Shown here piece after piece: positions 1 through 5,503 of a DNA stretch of 6,868 nucleotides. Origin of the DNA: Rhodobiaceae bacterium. Its GTDB lineage: Bacteria > Pseudomonadota > Alphaproteobacteria > Parvibaculales > Parvibaculaceae. Made by a program: the position numbers and the translations under genes. Each line of letters starts with the position of its first letter. The first letter of the stretch is position 1. The stretch lies in the NCBI GenBank assembly GCA_002746275.1, contig NVWR01000001.1, positions 73,039 to 79,906 on the forward strand, in the 5' to 3' direction. The notes under the pieces were generated by a model. It was not told where the DNA came from and did no database searches. It saw nothing but the letters and a program-made list of their open reading frames with translations.

Positions 1-680
1 GACATGAATGCTTCTTGTTGTGCGACGAGTGTTACAAAAGCAGTATGTGTTTCGGAGTTGAACTGGCCTGCTCCATAGCCCTTGGCGCCCATTGCGCGCT
101 CTTGGCCAGCCCGCTCTTTCGCTTCCAACAGACTGACATAGGCCGTTGTGCGGCCTTTGATTTCTGCATCGTTGGCAATGGAGGAAATGGTCGAAACGAT
201 ATCAAGCAATTGTCTGATCGTACCGGAATAGTACGCCGCCGTTACCTGAACCGGCGTGCGCATGGACAAAGTCTTCTCGCGGACCTCAAGCAGTCTCTCG
301 ATGGCGGCAAGACTGTCTGTAAGTCCTTCTCCAACATCAGCATTGTAATCGGATGCGGGAAAGGCTTGGAGCGCGGGAGTGATTTGCGCGATAACGGCGT
401 CAGACGCTTCGAACTGATCGTTCAAACGATCTTTCCAGGACGCATGACCTTCGTTGGAAATGTAAGCCGCTGAAATTCCACGCTCGCTTTGAAGCTCGTG
501 CACAATGGCACTGATCTGCGGGGCGATGACCGCCAGCGCGTGTAACTTCTCCATTGTGGAATATCGAGTGTATTCGGTATCGACAATATAGGCACCGAAG
601 AGGGCTATGCCGATAATTGGGACAAACGCGGCCATGAAAATGCGTTTGCCAATAGTGGCCTGTACAAGTTTTTTTAACAT
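1..680 (-). CDS. NIT-domain membrane receptor, N-terminal part (probable methyl-accepting chemotaxis protein)
   Basis: This frame is open from the start codon to the left edge: 226 complete codons with no stop, so the C-terminus is missing. The protein begins MLKKLVQATIGKR, followed by one hydrophobic membrane segment (about residues 14-33). A helical extracytoplasmic region follows that resembles the nitrate/nitrite-sensing NIT domain (PF08376 type): the QSERGISAAYI block at about 64-74, YYSGTIRQLLDIV at about 150-162, and EAKERAGQERAMG at about 186-198. NIT domains sit in front of HAMP plus chemotaxis-signalling, kinase or cyclic-di-GMP output modules. A chemoreceptor is the most common arrangement, but the output part lies outside the window. 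I chose the ATG at 680 because GGGG sits 6 bases upstream. In-frame ATGs at 692 and 695 lack a comparable ribosome site. The NIT call rests on remembered family pattern; the ligand is unknown. Confidence 0.72.
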   Translation of the reverse strand, partial: MLKKLVQATIGKRIFMAAFVPIIGIALFGAYIVDTEYTRYSTMEKLHALAVIAPQISAIVHELQSERGISAAYISNEGHASWKDRLNDQFEASDAVIAQITPALQAFPASDYNADVGEGLTDSLAAIERLLEVREKTLSMRTPVQVTAAYYSGTIRQLLDIVSTISSIANDAEIKGRTTAYVSLLEAKERAGQERAMGAKGYGAGQFNSETHTAFVTLVAQQEAFM

Positions 681-833
681 CACGATCCCCATCATGAAAC
701 AACTTGCCGACCACTCAACATTTTGTCGCGGGGAGGGTTGCAAAAAAATTCTAAGTTCTAGTTAAGATTGAAAACATAGTTGGGAATGCACAGGGCGTAG
801 ATAAAAAAAACTGCCTTGATGTCCTGACAATAT
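681..833. other. Spacer between rnd stop and NIT receptor start
   Basis: This 153-base stretch holds no credible gene. It is richer in A and T than its surroundings, with an A run at 742-748 region and an eight-A run at 803-810 (a T run on the minus strand, about 24 bases after the rnd stop). It presumably contains the receptor's promoter. No clear -35/-10 pair could be assigned. The T run lacks a convincing hairpin in front of it, so an intrinsic terminator for rnd is not claimed. Confidence 0.5.
751..765 (-). promoter_or_regulatory. Candidate CtrA-binding box upstream of the NIT receptor
   Basis: On the minus strand the sequence reads TTAACTAGAACTTAG, that is TTAA, seven bases, TTAG. The CtrA consensus in Caulobacter-like bacteria is TTAA-N7-TTAA, so this is one mismatch away. 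It lies about 70 bases upstream of the receptor start at 680, in an AT-rich spacer. CtrA controls many motility and chemotaxis genes in Alphaproteobacteria, so the position makes sense. A short AT-rich motif can also occur by chance here. Confidence 0.35.
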
Positions 834-1991
834 TTACTCCGGCTGCAAACGAGTGAGCCGCAACCGGCGTCCTTTTGCAGAGATAGCAAGCTCACCGCCT
901 TTGAGGGCCAGAGCGTCATTGCCAAACATTTCACGCCGCCACCCGGTAAGGGCGGCCACATCAGCTGTGTCACTTGCTGCGATCTGCTCGAGGTCAGAAA
1001 CATTCGCGATGAGCTTCGTGGCGACGTTGTTCTCTTCGCTCCGCATTTTGAGCAATACTTTCAGCAGTTCAACCAGCGGGCCAATGCCAGACGGCAGGGC
1101 GGGGACTTCCTTGATCGGCGGCAGGCTGTTCTTGTCGCGAGCGAGGCCGACCTTGATGGCCTCTATCAGGCTGGCAGCTGCCCGGCTGTTTGAAAACCCG
1201 CGAGGCACAGCTCGGAGATTGTCGAGGGCAGATACGTCTTTGGGCTGCTGGTTGGCGAGCTCAAAAAGCGCGTCATCCTTGAGCACGCGGTTACGCGGCG
1301 TGTCGCGCTCCTGAGCTTGGCGTTCACGCCATGCTGCCACTTCGATCAGCACAGCGAATGCCTTGGGGCCTTTCACACGCATTTTCATACGCTTCCATGC
1401 GTTTTCCGGGAGCAAGGCATAGGTCTCGGGATTTTGGAGGATGGCCATCTCTTCAGTAACCCACTCAACCCGGGAGTCGCCTGCGAGCTGACGGGCAAGT
1501 GCATCATAAATCTTGCGAAGATGGGTCACGTCCGCGATGGCATAGGTGAGCTGTTTTTCCGTCAGAGGGCGGCGGCTCCAGTCCGTAAAGCGGGATGATT
1601 TATCCACCTGACCATTGGCGAGTTTACGCACCAGCGTCTCATAGCCCACAGATTCGCCAAAACCACAGACCATCGCAGCCACCTGACTGTCGAACAGCGG
1701 GTCCGGGATGGCCCGGGCCTCATGGTAGAATATTTCAATATCCTGCCGCGCGGCGTGAAAGACCTTGATGACGCTTCGATTGAGCATCAGCTCGTAAAAC
1801 GAGGCCAGATCTATGCCTTTGGCGAGCGGATCGATAATGAGCTCATCGTGTGGACCGGCCACTTGAATGAGACAGAGTTTCGGCCAAAAGGTCGAATCCC
1901 GCATGAACTCGGTATCGACGGTGATGTAAGATGCCTTTGAAAGGGAGACGCACGCCTTCTCGAGGGCTTGGGTACTAGTGATCATTTCCAT
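834..1991 (-). CDS. rnd: Ribonuclease D
   Basis: A 385-residue 3'-to-5' exoribonuclease of the DEDD family, which trims the 3' ends of tRNA precursors and other stable RNAs in the cytoplasm. The three exonuclease motifs are visible. Exo I is [12 protein letters not shown], with metal-binding D26 and E28. Exo II is [10 protein letters not shown], with D84. Exo III is YAIADVTHL, with Y150 and D154, the DEDDy form. An HRDC-type helical domain follows at about 200-285 ([20 protein letters not shown] at 220-239 is typical), then a second, weaker helical region. The length matches Escherichia coli RNase D (375 aa). The frame stays open to an ATG at 2060. I chose 1991 because AGGGG lies 4 bases upstream and because the added 23 residues look non-conserved; 1985 is also possible. 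It is divergent from aspS. Confidence 0.95.
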   Translation of the reverse strand: MEMITSTQALEKACVSLSKASYITVDTEFMRDSTFWPKLCLIQVAGPHDELIIDPLAKGIDLASFYELMLNRSVIKVFHAARQDIEIFYHEARAIPDPLFDSQVAAMVCGFGESVGYETLVRKLANGQVDKSSRFTDWSRRPLTEKQLTYAIADVTHLRKIYDALARQLAGDSRVEWVTEEMAILQNPETYALLPENAWKRMKMRVKGPKAFAVLIEVAAWRERQAQERDTPRNRVLKDDALFELANQQPKDVSALDNLRAVPRGFSNSRAAASLIEAIKVGLARDKNSLPPIKEVPALPSGIGPLVELLKVLLKMRSEENNVATKLIANVSDLEQIAASDTADVAALTGWRREMFGNDALALKGGELAISAKGRRLRLTRLQPE

Positions 1992-1995
1992 GTCG

Positions 1996-2000
1996 CCCCT
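1996..2000 (-). promoter_or_regulatory. Ribosome binding site that supports the rnd start at 1991
   Basis: The minus strand reads AGGGG, then CGAC, then the ATG at 1991. Spacing to the alternative ATG at 1985 is 10 bases, so either start could use it. The longer start at 2060 would place this site inside the coding region. Confidence 0.5.
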
Positions 2001-2108
2001 ATAGCGCAATCTGGCGTCTATGTCGCCCCCATGGCTAGATGGAGGCCATGTCGCGACCACGTGAGGGTCAGATGGGCGGCGGGGAGCCCCGGGACGTCTT
2101 GGGCAGAC

Positions 2109-2137
2109 CTTGACAAATCACCTGTCACATGCGCTTT
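2109..2137 (+). promoter_or_regulatory. Possible housekeeping sigma promoter for aspS
   Basis: CTTGACA at 2109-2115 is a perfect -35 match (TTGACA at 2110-2115), the best such match in the divergent region and on the aspS strand. At the expected 17-base distance the -10 hexamer is only CGCTTT (2132-2137), a poor match. Alphaproteobacterial promoters often have weak -10 elements, so this is plausible but unproven. Transcription from here would give a leader of roughly 65-70 bases. Confidence 0.3.
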
Positions 2138-2164
2138 TCGGCCCCCAGAACCGGGCCCGGCCGA
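2138..2164 (+). repeat. GC-rich stem-loop in the probable aspS leader
   Basis: TCGGCC at 2138-2143 pairs with GGCCGA at 2159-2164. Inside, CCC at 2144-2146 can pair with GGG at 2153-2155 around an AGAACC loop, leaving CCC at 2156-2158 as a bulge. It lies 46 bases before the aspS start codon. It has no T run after it, so it is not an intrinsic terminator. It may be a structured leader or simply GC-rich sequence. Confidence 0.35.
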
Positions 2165-2210
2165 CGCCGAACACCCCAAGATTCCTGCCTTTTTCAGGGT
2201 TGAAACCAAA

Positions 2211-4028
2211 ATGCACCCTTATCGCAGCCATACCTGTGGCGAACTCACAAAAACCCACGTTGGCGAGACTGTTCGCCTATCCGGCTGGGTCCACCGCAAG
2301 CGAGACCATGGCGGTCTGCTGTTCATCGATTTGCGCGACCATTATGGTCTGACGCAGTTGGTCTTCGACCCGGATATGGGCGAGGCTTTCAAGGTTGCTG
2401 AGCAGGTTCGCACAGAGTCTGTGTTGCGCATTGACGGCCCGGTTGTCGCTCGGACAGAAGACGCGGCAAACACCAACCTGTCCACCGGCGCTATCGAGGT
2501 TCAGGTAAAGGACGCCACCGTTCTTTCCGCTGCACAGGAATTGCCCTTGCCGGTCTTTGGCGAGCAGGAATACCCGGAAGAAACGCGCCTGCGTTATCGC
2601 TTTCTGGATCTGCGCCGCGAAGGCATGCACAAGCGTATTGTTCTGCGCTCGCATTTGATCCGTGCCATGCGCAATTCGATGGAAGGTCAGGGGTTCCTCG
2701 ACTACCAGACGCCGATCCTCACCGCTTCAAGCCCGGAAGGCGCGCGCGATTTCCTCGTGCCCAGCCGCCTGCATCCCGGCAAGTTTTATGCGTTGCCTCA
2801 GGCTCCGCAGCAGTTCAAGCAGTTGACCATGGTCGCAGGCTTTGACCGCTACTATCAAATCGCTGCCTGTTTCCGTGATGAAGATGCCCGTGCTGATCGC
2901 TCAGCCGGTGAGTTCTATCAGCTCGACGTTGAAATGAGCTTTGTGGAGCAGGAAGAAGTCTTCAATGTCATGGAGCAGTTGGCTGCTGACACGTTTGGCG
3001 CCTTTTCGGGCAAGATGGATATTCCGCGCGTCGCGGACAAGCCACCCTTCGTGCGCATTCCTTACAAAACCTCGATGCTCAAATATGGCAATGACAAGCC
3101 GGATCTGCGCAACCCGATTGAGATCGTTGATATCACTGAGTTCTTCACCCCCGACGAGGTGAGCTTCAAGGCGTTCAAGAACGTAATTGCACAAGGCGGC
3201 ATCGTGCGGGGCATTCCAGCTCCCGGCGCTGGCAGCCGCCCGCGTTCGTTCTTCGACAAACTCAACGACTGGGCCCGCAAGGACCAGGGCGCTGCAGGTC
3301 TGGGCTACATCATCTTTGAAGAAGTTGATGGCGCTCTTTCAGGCAAGGGCCCGATCGCCAAATTCTTCCCCGCAGCCGTGTTGACGGCGATGGCCGAGAA
3401 GGCTGGCGTGAAGGTGGGTGATGCTCTCTTCTTTGCCTGTGACAAGGAAGCGCCAGCCGCGAACCTTGCCGGTCTTGCGCGGACCCGCATCGGCACCACA
3501 CTTGAATTGATTGAGAAGGATGTCTTCCGGTTCTGCTGGATCACCGACTATCCGATTTACGAGTTCAATGAGACCGAGGGCCGGATCGACTTCTCGCACA
3601 ATCCGTTCTCCATGCCGGTTGGCGGGCTGGAAGCGCTGGAGACGCAGGACCCGCTCGACGTGATGGGCCAGCAGTATGACCTGGTCTGCAACGGCTATGA
3701 ACTTGGTTCTGGCGCGATCCGTAATGCCGATCCCGACTGCATGTTGAAAGCATTTGAGATCGCCGGACACGCGCCTGAAGACACGGAAAAGAATTTTGCA
3801 GGCATGATCAATGCGTTCCGTTTGGGCGCACCGCCTCACGGAGGTATTGCTCTGGGTGTTGATCGCATCGTCATGCTGCTGGCAGATCAGGCCAACATTC
3901 GCGAAGTGACGATGTATCCGATGAACCAGCAGGCGGAAGACTTGTTGATGGGAGCGCCGTCGCAGCCGGCCAATCACCAGTTGCGCGAACTGCACCTGCG
4001 GCACATTCCACCACCGGAAAAGAAATAG
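2211..4028 (+). CDS. aspS: Aspartyl-tRNA synthetase, probably non-discriminating
   Basis: A 605-residue class II aminoacyl-tRNA synthetase that charges tRNA with aspartate in the cytoplasm. An OB-fold anticodon-binding domain occupies about residues 1-110 ([14 protein letters not shown] at 22-35). The catalytic core then shows the flipping loop [11 protein letters not shown] (171-181), the QAPQ block (197-200), motif 2 [10 protein letters not shown] (221-230, with R227) followed by EFYQLDVE, and motif 3 [12 protein letters not shown] (545-556, with R552). The bacterial GAD insertion lies at about 300-430. H33 replaces the leucine of E. coli-type discriminating enzymes and matches the histidine of Pseudomonas-type enzymes that also make Asp-tRNA(Asn) for the GatCAB amidotransferase. 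The ATG at 2211 gives the family N-terminus [10 protein letters not shown]. The 81 in-frame residues upstream (to 1968) resemble nothing and overlap rnd. The upstream ribosome site is weak (AGGG, 11 bases away). Confidence 0.97.
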   Translation: MHPYRSHTCGELTKTHVGETVRLSGWVHRKRDHGGLLFIDLRDHYGLTQLVFDPDMGEAFKVAEQVRTESVLRIDGPVVARTEDAANTNLSTGAIEVQVKDATVLSAAQELPLPVFGEQEYPEETRLRYRFLDLRREGMHKRIVLRSHLIRAMRNSMEGQGFLDYQTPILTASSPEGARDFLVPSRLHPGKFYALPQAPQQFKQLTMVAGFDRYYQIAACFRDEDARADRSAGEFYQLDVEMSFVEQEEVFNVMEQLAADTFGAFSGKMDIPRVADKPPFVRIPYKTSMLKYGNDKPDLRNPIEIVDITEFFTPDEVSFKAFKNVIAQGGIVRGIPAPGAGSRPRSFFDKLNDWARKDQGAAGLGYIIFEEVDGALSGKGPIAKFFPAAVLTAMAEKAGVKVGDALFFACDKEAPAANLAGLARTRIGTTLELIEKDVFRFCWITDYPIYEFNETEGRIDFSHNPFSMPVGGLEALETQDPLDVMGQQYDLVCNGYELGSGAIRNADPDCMLKAFEIAGHAPEDTEKNFAGMINAFRLGAPPHGGIALGVDRIVMLLADQANIREVTMYPMNQQAEDLLMGAPSQPANHQLRELHLRHIPPPEKK

Positions 4029-4056
4029 GCAGTGAGGCGACTCGAAGGCGTGTGAG

Positions 4057-4629
4057 CTAGGCTGTTTCGGTCTGGCGCAGACGCATCCAGTCGGGTCGCG
4101 GGGCAAGTGCATCAAACCACATCGCCTCTTCAGAGGAGAAGCGCGTCACCTGCGTTTCGCCGTATCCTTGGGTCTCCAGGACTGCGACATAGGCCATGAA
4201 GCGGATTCTGCCGGTTTCCGGCACGATGTAGGGAAGGGAAATGTCCTCGTACAGGATTTCCCGTCCGGAAGCGGTTCGGCCTCTCCCAAGGGACCAATGG
4301 GCACGGCGGGCATCTGGTCCGTGCTCTTTCTCGAATTGCACGACCCCGGCTTCTAATTGGGCAATCGCTTCAGCGTCCATTCTCTCGTCGAGATATGCCC
4401 CGGTGAGGTCCACGCCGATCACCGTCGCTATTTCCGTGCCCCAGAGCAGATATTTTGAACGGCCATCTTCATCCAAATCGATCAAGGCGAGATTTGGCAT
4501 AAAGGGAGCGAGTGCGCGCAATGGCATGTCTTCCTTTGTCGGAATCGAATGGCTGGAGGCTGCCCGTGTTTCATACCAAAGGTCAGCAAACGCAGCTATT
4601 TTCGGCGCGTGAAGCAAAGGCTTCGTCAT
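4057..4629 (-). CDS. Single-domain PAS protein (PAS_5 type), second of a tandem pair
   Basis: A 190-residue soluble protein with no signal peptide, membrane segment or output domain. Its pattern fits the alphaproteobacterial PAS_5 family (PF07310). An N-terminal block FADLWYETRA (14-23) leads to PTKEDMPLRALAPFM (30-44). The PAS core is KYLLWGTEI (59-67) plus IGVDLTGAYLDERMD (71-85). The closing strands are YEDISLPYIVPETG (127-140) and YVAVLE (147-152). It is a paralogue of the upstream gene: same length, ungapped alignment, about 104 of 190 residues identical by hand count. It begins 73 bases after that gene's stop, on the same strand, so the two may be co-transcribed. It is convergent with aspS, 28 bases apart. 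GGTGGA about 8 bases upstream supports the start. PAS domains bind small ligands or partners; the ligand and partner here are unknown. Confidence 0.75.
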   Translation of the reverse strand: MTKPLLHAPKIAAFADLWYETRAASSHSIPTKEDMPLRALAPFMPNLALIDLDEDGRSKYLLWGTEIATVIGVDLTGAYLDERMDAEAIAQLEAGVVQFEKEHGPDARRAHWSLGRGRTASGREILYEDISLPYIVPETGRIRFMAYVAVLETQGYGETQVTRFSSEEAMWFDALAPRPDWMRLRQTETA

Positions 4630-4702
4630 TGCGCATGTCCACCCAAATATTATCCCAGCGATAGGATTGCATGGCCGGTGTTAAGAAAATCGAAAATGCA
4701 AC
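4630..4702. other. Spacer between the paired PAS genes
   Basis: Seventy-three bases, AT-rich near the upstream gene. There is no hairpin with a T run, so nothing prevents read-through from the first PAS gene into the second. A GATAATATT stretch on the minus strand looks like a -10 element but has no -35 partner at the right distance. Confidence 0.4.
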
Positions 4703-5275
4703 TTAAGCGGCAGCCGTTGCGCGCAGGTACAACCAGTCAGGCCGGGCGTCGGCAGCGTTGAACCAGGTAATGTCGTGGGAGGCAAAACGTTTCACGAATT
4801 TCTCGCCGTGTTTCATTGGCTCCAGCACGGACAGGTACGTCATCATGCGTACTTCGCCGGTTTCCGGCAGCACGTAAGGTAGCGACACGTCTTCATATTC
4901 AACCAGGCGGCCTCCGGTCGTCTCCGCATGGGTAACAGCCCAACGGCCTCGGCGGGCATCCTGTCCGTACTCGTCGCGAAAGGCTGCAAGGCCGTCTCGC
5001 ATCTGGGCGACAGCACCTGGGTCCATCGCTTGATCAAGATAGTGGCCGGTAAGGTCGACGCCGATGAGAGAAGAAATAGCAGTCCCAAACAGCAGATATT
5101 TTGCCCGATCATCCGCATCAATGCAGATCAGGGCCATGTGCGACATGAAAGGTGCCAGCTTGCGCAGCGGCATCTCTTCCTTAGTCGGAAAAGGTTGCGC
5201 CAGTTGCGCGCGTGTCTCGTACCACAGGTCAGCAAAGGCCGCTGCCTTGGGGGTTCGGATCACTGGACCTGTCAT
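4703..5275 (-). CDS. Single-domain PAS protein (PAS_5 type), first of a tandem pair
   Basis: A 190-residue cytoplasmic protein of the same family as its downstream neighbour. FADLWYETRA (14-23), PTKEEMPLRKLAPFM (30-44), KYLLFGTAI (59-67), IGVDLTGHYLDQAMD (71-85) and YEDVSLPYVLPETG (127-140) line up without gaps. The frame extends to an ATG at 5353. I chose 5275 for two reasons: GGAAG lies 6 bases upstream, and this start gives exactly the length and N-terminal MT-x-P of the paralogue. The 26 extra residues of the long version have no counterpart. The two copies differ most at residues 86-126 and 153-170, which could reflect different ligands or partners. No enzymatic or DNA-binding domain is attached, so it must act through another protein. 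Position 51 is cysteine here and aspartate in the paralogue. Confidence 0.75.
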   Translation of the reverse strand: MTGPVIRTPKAAAFADLWYETRAQLAQPFPTKEEMPLRKLAPFMSHMALICIDADDRAKYLLFGTAISSLIGVDLTGHYLDQAMDPGAVAQMRDGLAAFRDEYGQDARRGRWAVTHAETTGGRLVEYEDVSLPYVLPETGEVRMMTYLSVLEPMKHGEKFVKRFASHDITWFNAADARPDWLYLRATAAA

Positions 5276-5281
5276 CACGCA

Positions 5282-5286
5282 CTTCC
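5282..5286 (-). promoter_or_regulatory. Ribosome binding site that fixes the PAS gene start at 5275
   Basis: The minus strand reads GGAAG followed by six bases and ATG. This, with the equal length of the paralogue, decides against the longer frame starting at 5353. Confidence 0.6.
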
Positions 5287-5469
5287 GGTTCGTTAAAAAC
5301 GTAGCGTCATGGAGATACACGGACCAGGTTAAGGAATGCGAAAAGCGGCGCATTGCATTGCATTAAACGTCAGAAATCAGCGCATAAATACCGAGCCAGA
5401 AGCATGACGGTAAGATTGTACCGGCAATCCAGGAGCGGCAAACAGAAGTCAGAGTGTGTACCCTTGTAC

Positions 5470-5488
5470 CCCCGGAACTAGTCCGGGG
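5470..5488. repeat. Intergenic palindrome downstream of nrdJ
   Basis: CCCCGGA at 5470-5476 and TCCGGGG at 5482-5488 form a perfect seven-base-pair stem with the five-base loop ACTAG. It begins 15 bases after the nrdJ stop codon. Neither strand has a T run after it, so it is not a classic intrinsic terminator, though it could still stabilise the mRNA 3' end or aid termination. The core and the following GGATG resemble a palindrome found many times between genes in various alphaproteobacterial genomes. Membership in such a repeat family is from memory, not a search. Confidence 0.6.
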
Positions 5489-5503
5489 ATGGCATTGGTG
5501 TGA

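Larger units (their letters stand above)
1992..2210. promoter_or_regulatory. Divergent rnd/aspS intergenic region
   Basis: This 219-base region separates the two divergent genes and must carry signals for both. ATGTCGC occurs three times, at 1990, 2020 and 2048; the first two copies extend to ATGTCGCCCC with a 30-base period. A GC-rich inverted repeat sits nearer aspS. Both flanking reading frames stay open into it (rnd frame to 2060, aspS frame to 1968), but the extensions lack family features. Confidence 0.5.
5276..5503. other. Spacer between nrdJ and the PAS pair
   Basis: This 228-base region has no credible gene on either strand. It presumably carries the promoter for the PAS pair, but I could not assign one. 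It holds a small triplicated pentamer at 5351-5365 (CATTG, CATTG, CATTA) and, next to the nrdJ stop, a strong palindrome described separately. Confidence 0.5.

Noticed and set aside
400..714. A 104-codon minus-strand frame overlapping the NIT receptor
   Set aside because: It is in a different frame from the receptor, which has the membrane segment and NIT motifs. Its own composition (many Arg, His, Cys) is that of an out-of-frame reading.
803..833. Possible intrinsic terminator for rnd (T8 run on the minus strand)
   Set aside because: The only inverted repeat before the T run is TGTC-AG-GACA, with a two-base loop too tight and short to form a convincing terminator hairpin.
853..1314. A 153-codon plus-strand frame opposite rnd
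   Set aside because: Antisense shadow of the RNase D gene; Arg/Ser/Ala-rich with no motifs.
1968..2210. An 81-residue N-terminal extension of AspRS
   Set aside because: The frame is open, but the residues match no AspRS family feature, overlap the rnd start, and the family N-terminus begins exactly at 2211.
3339..4115. A 258-codon open frame on the minus strand opposite the 3' half of aspS
   Set aside because: It is antisense to conserved aspS catalytic sequence and overlaps the end of the PAS gene. The protein has no recognisable features.
5351..5365. Triplicated pentamer CATTG CATTG CATTA upstream of the PAS pair
   Set aside because: It is too short and simple to call an operator or iteron array, and slippage in AT-rich spacer sequence explains it.
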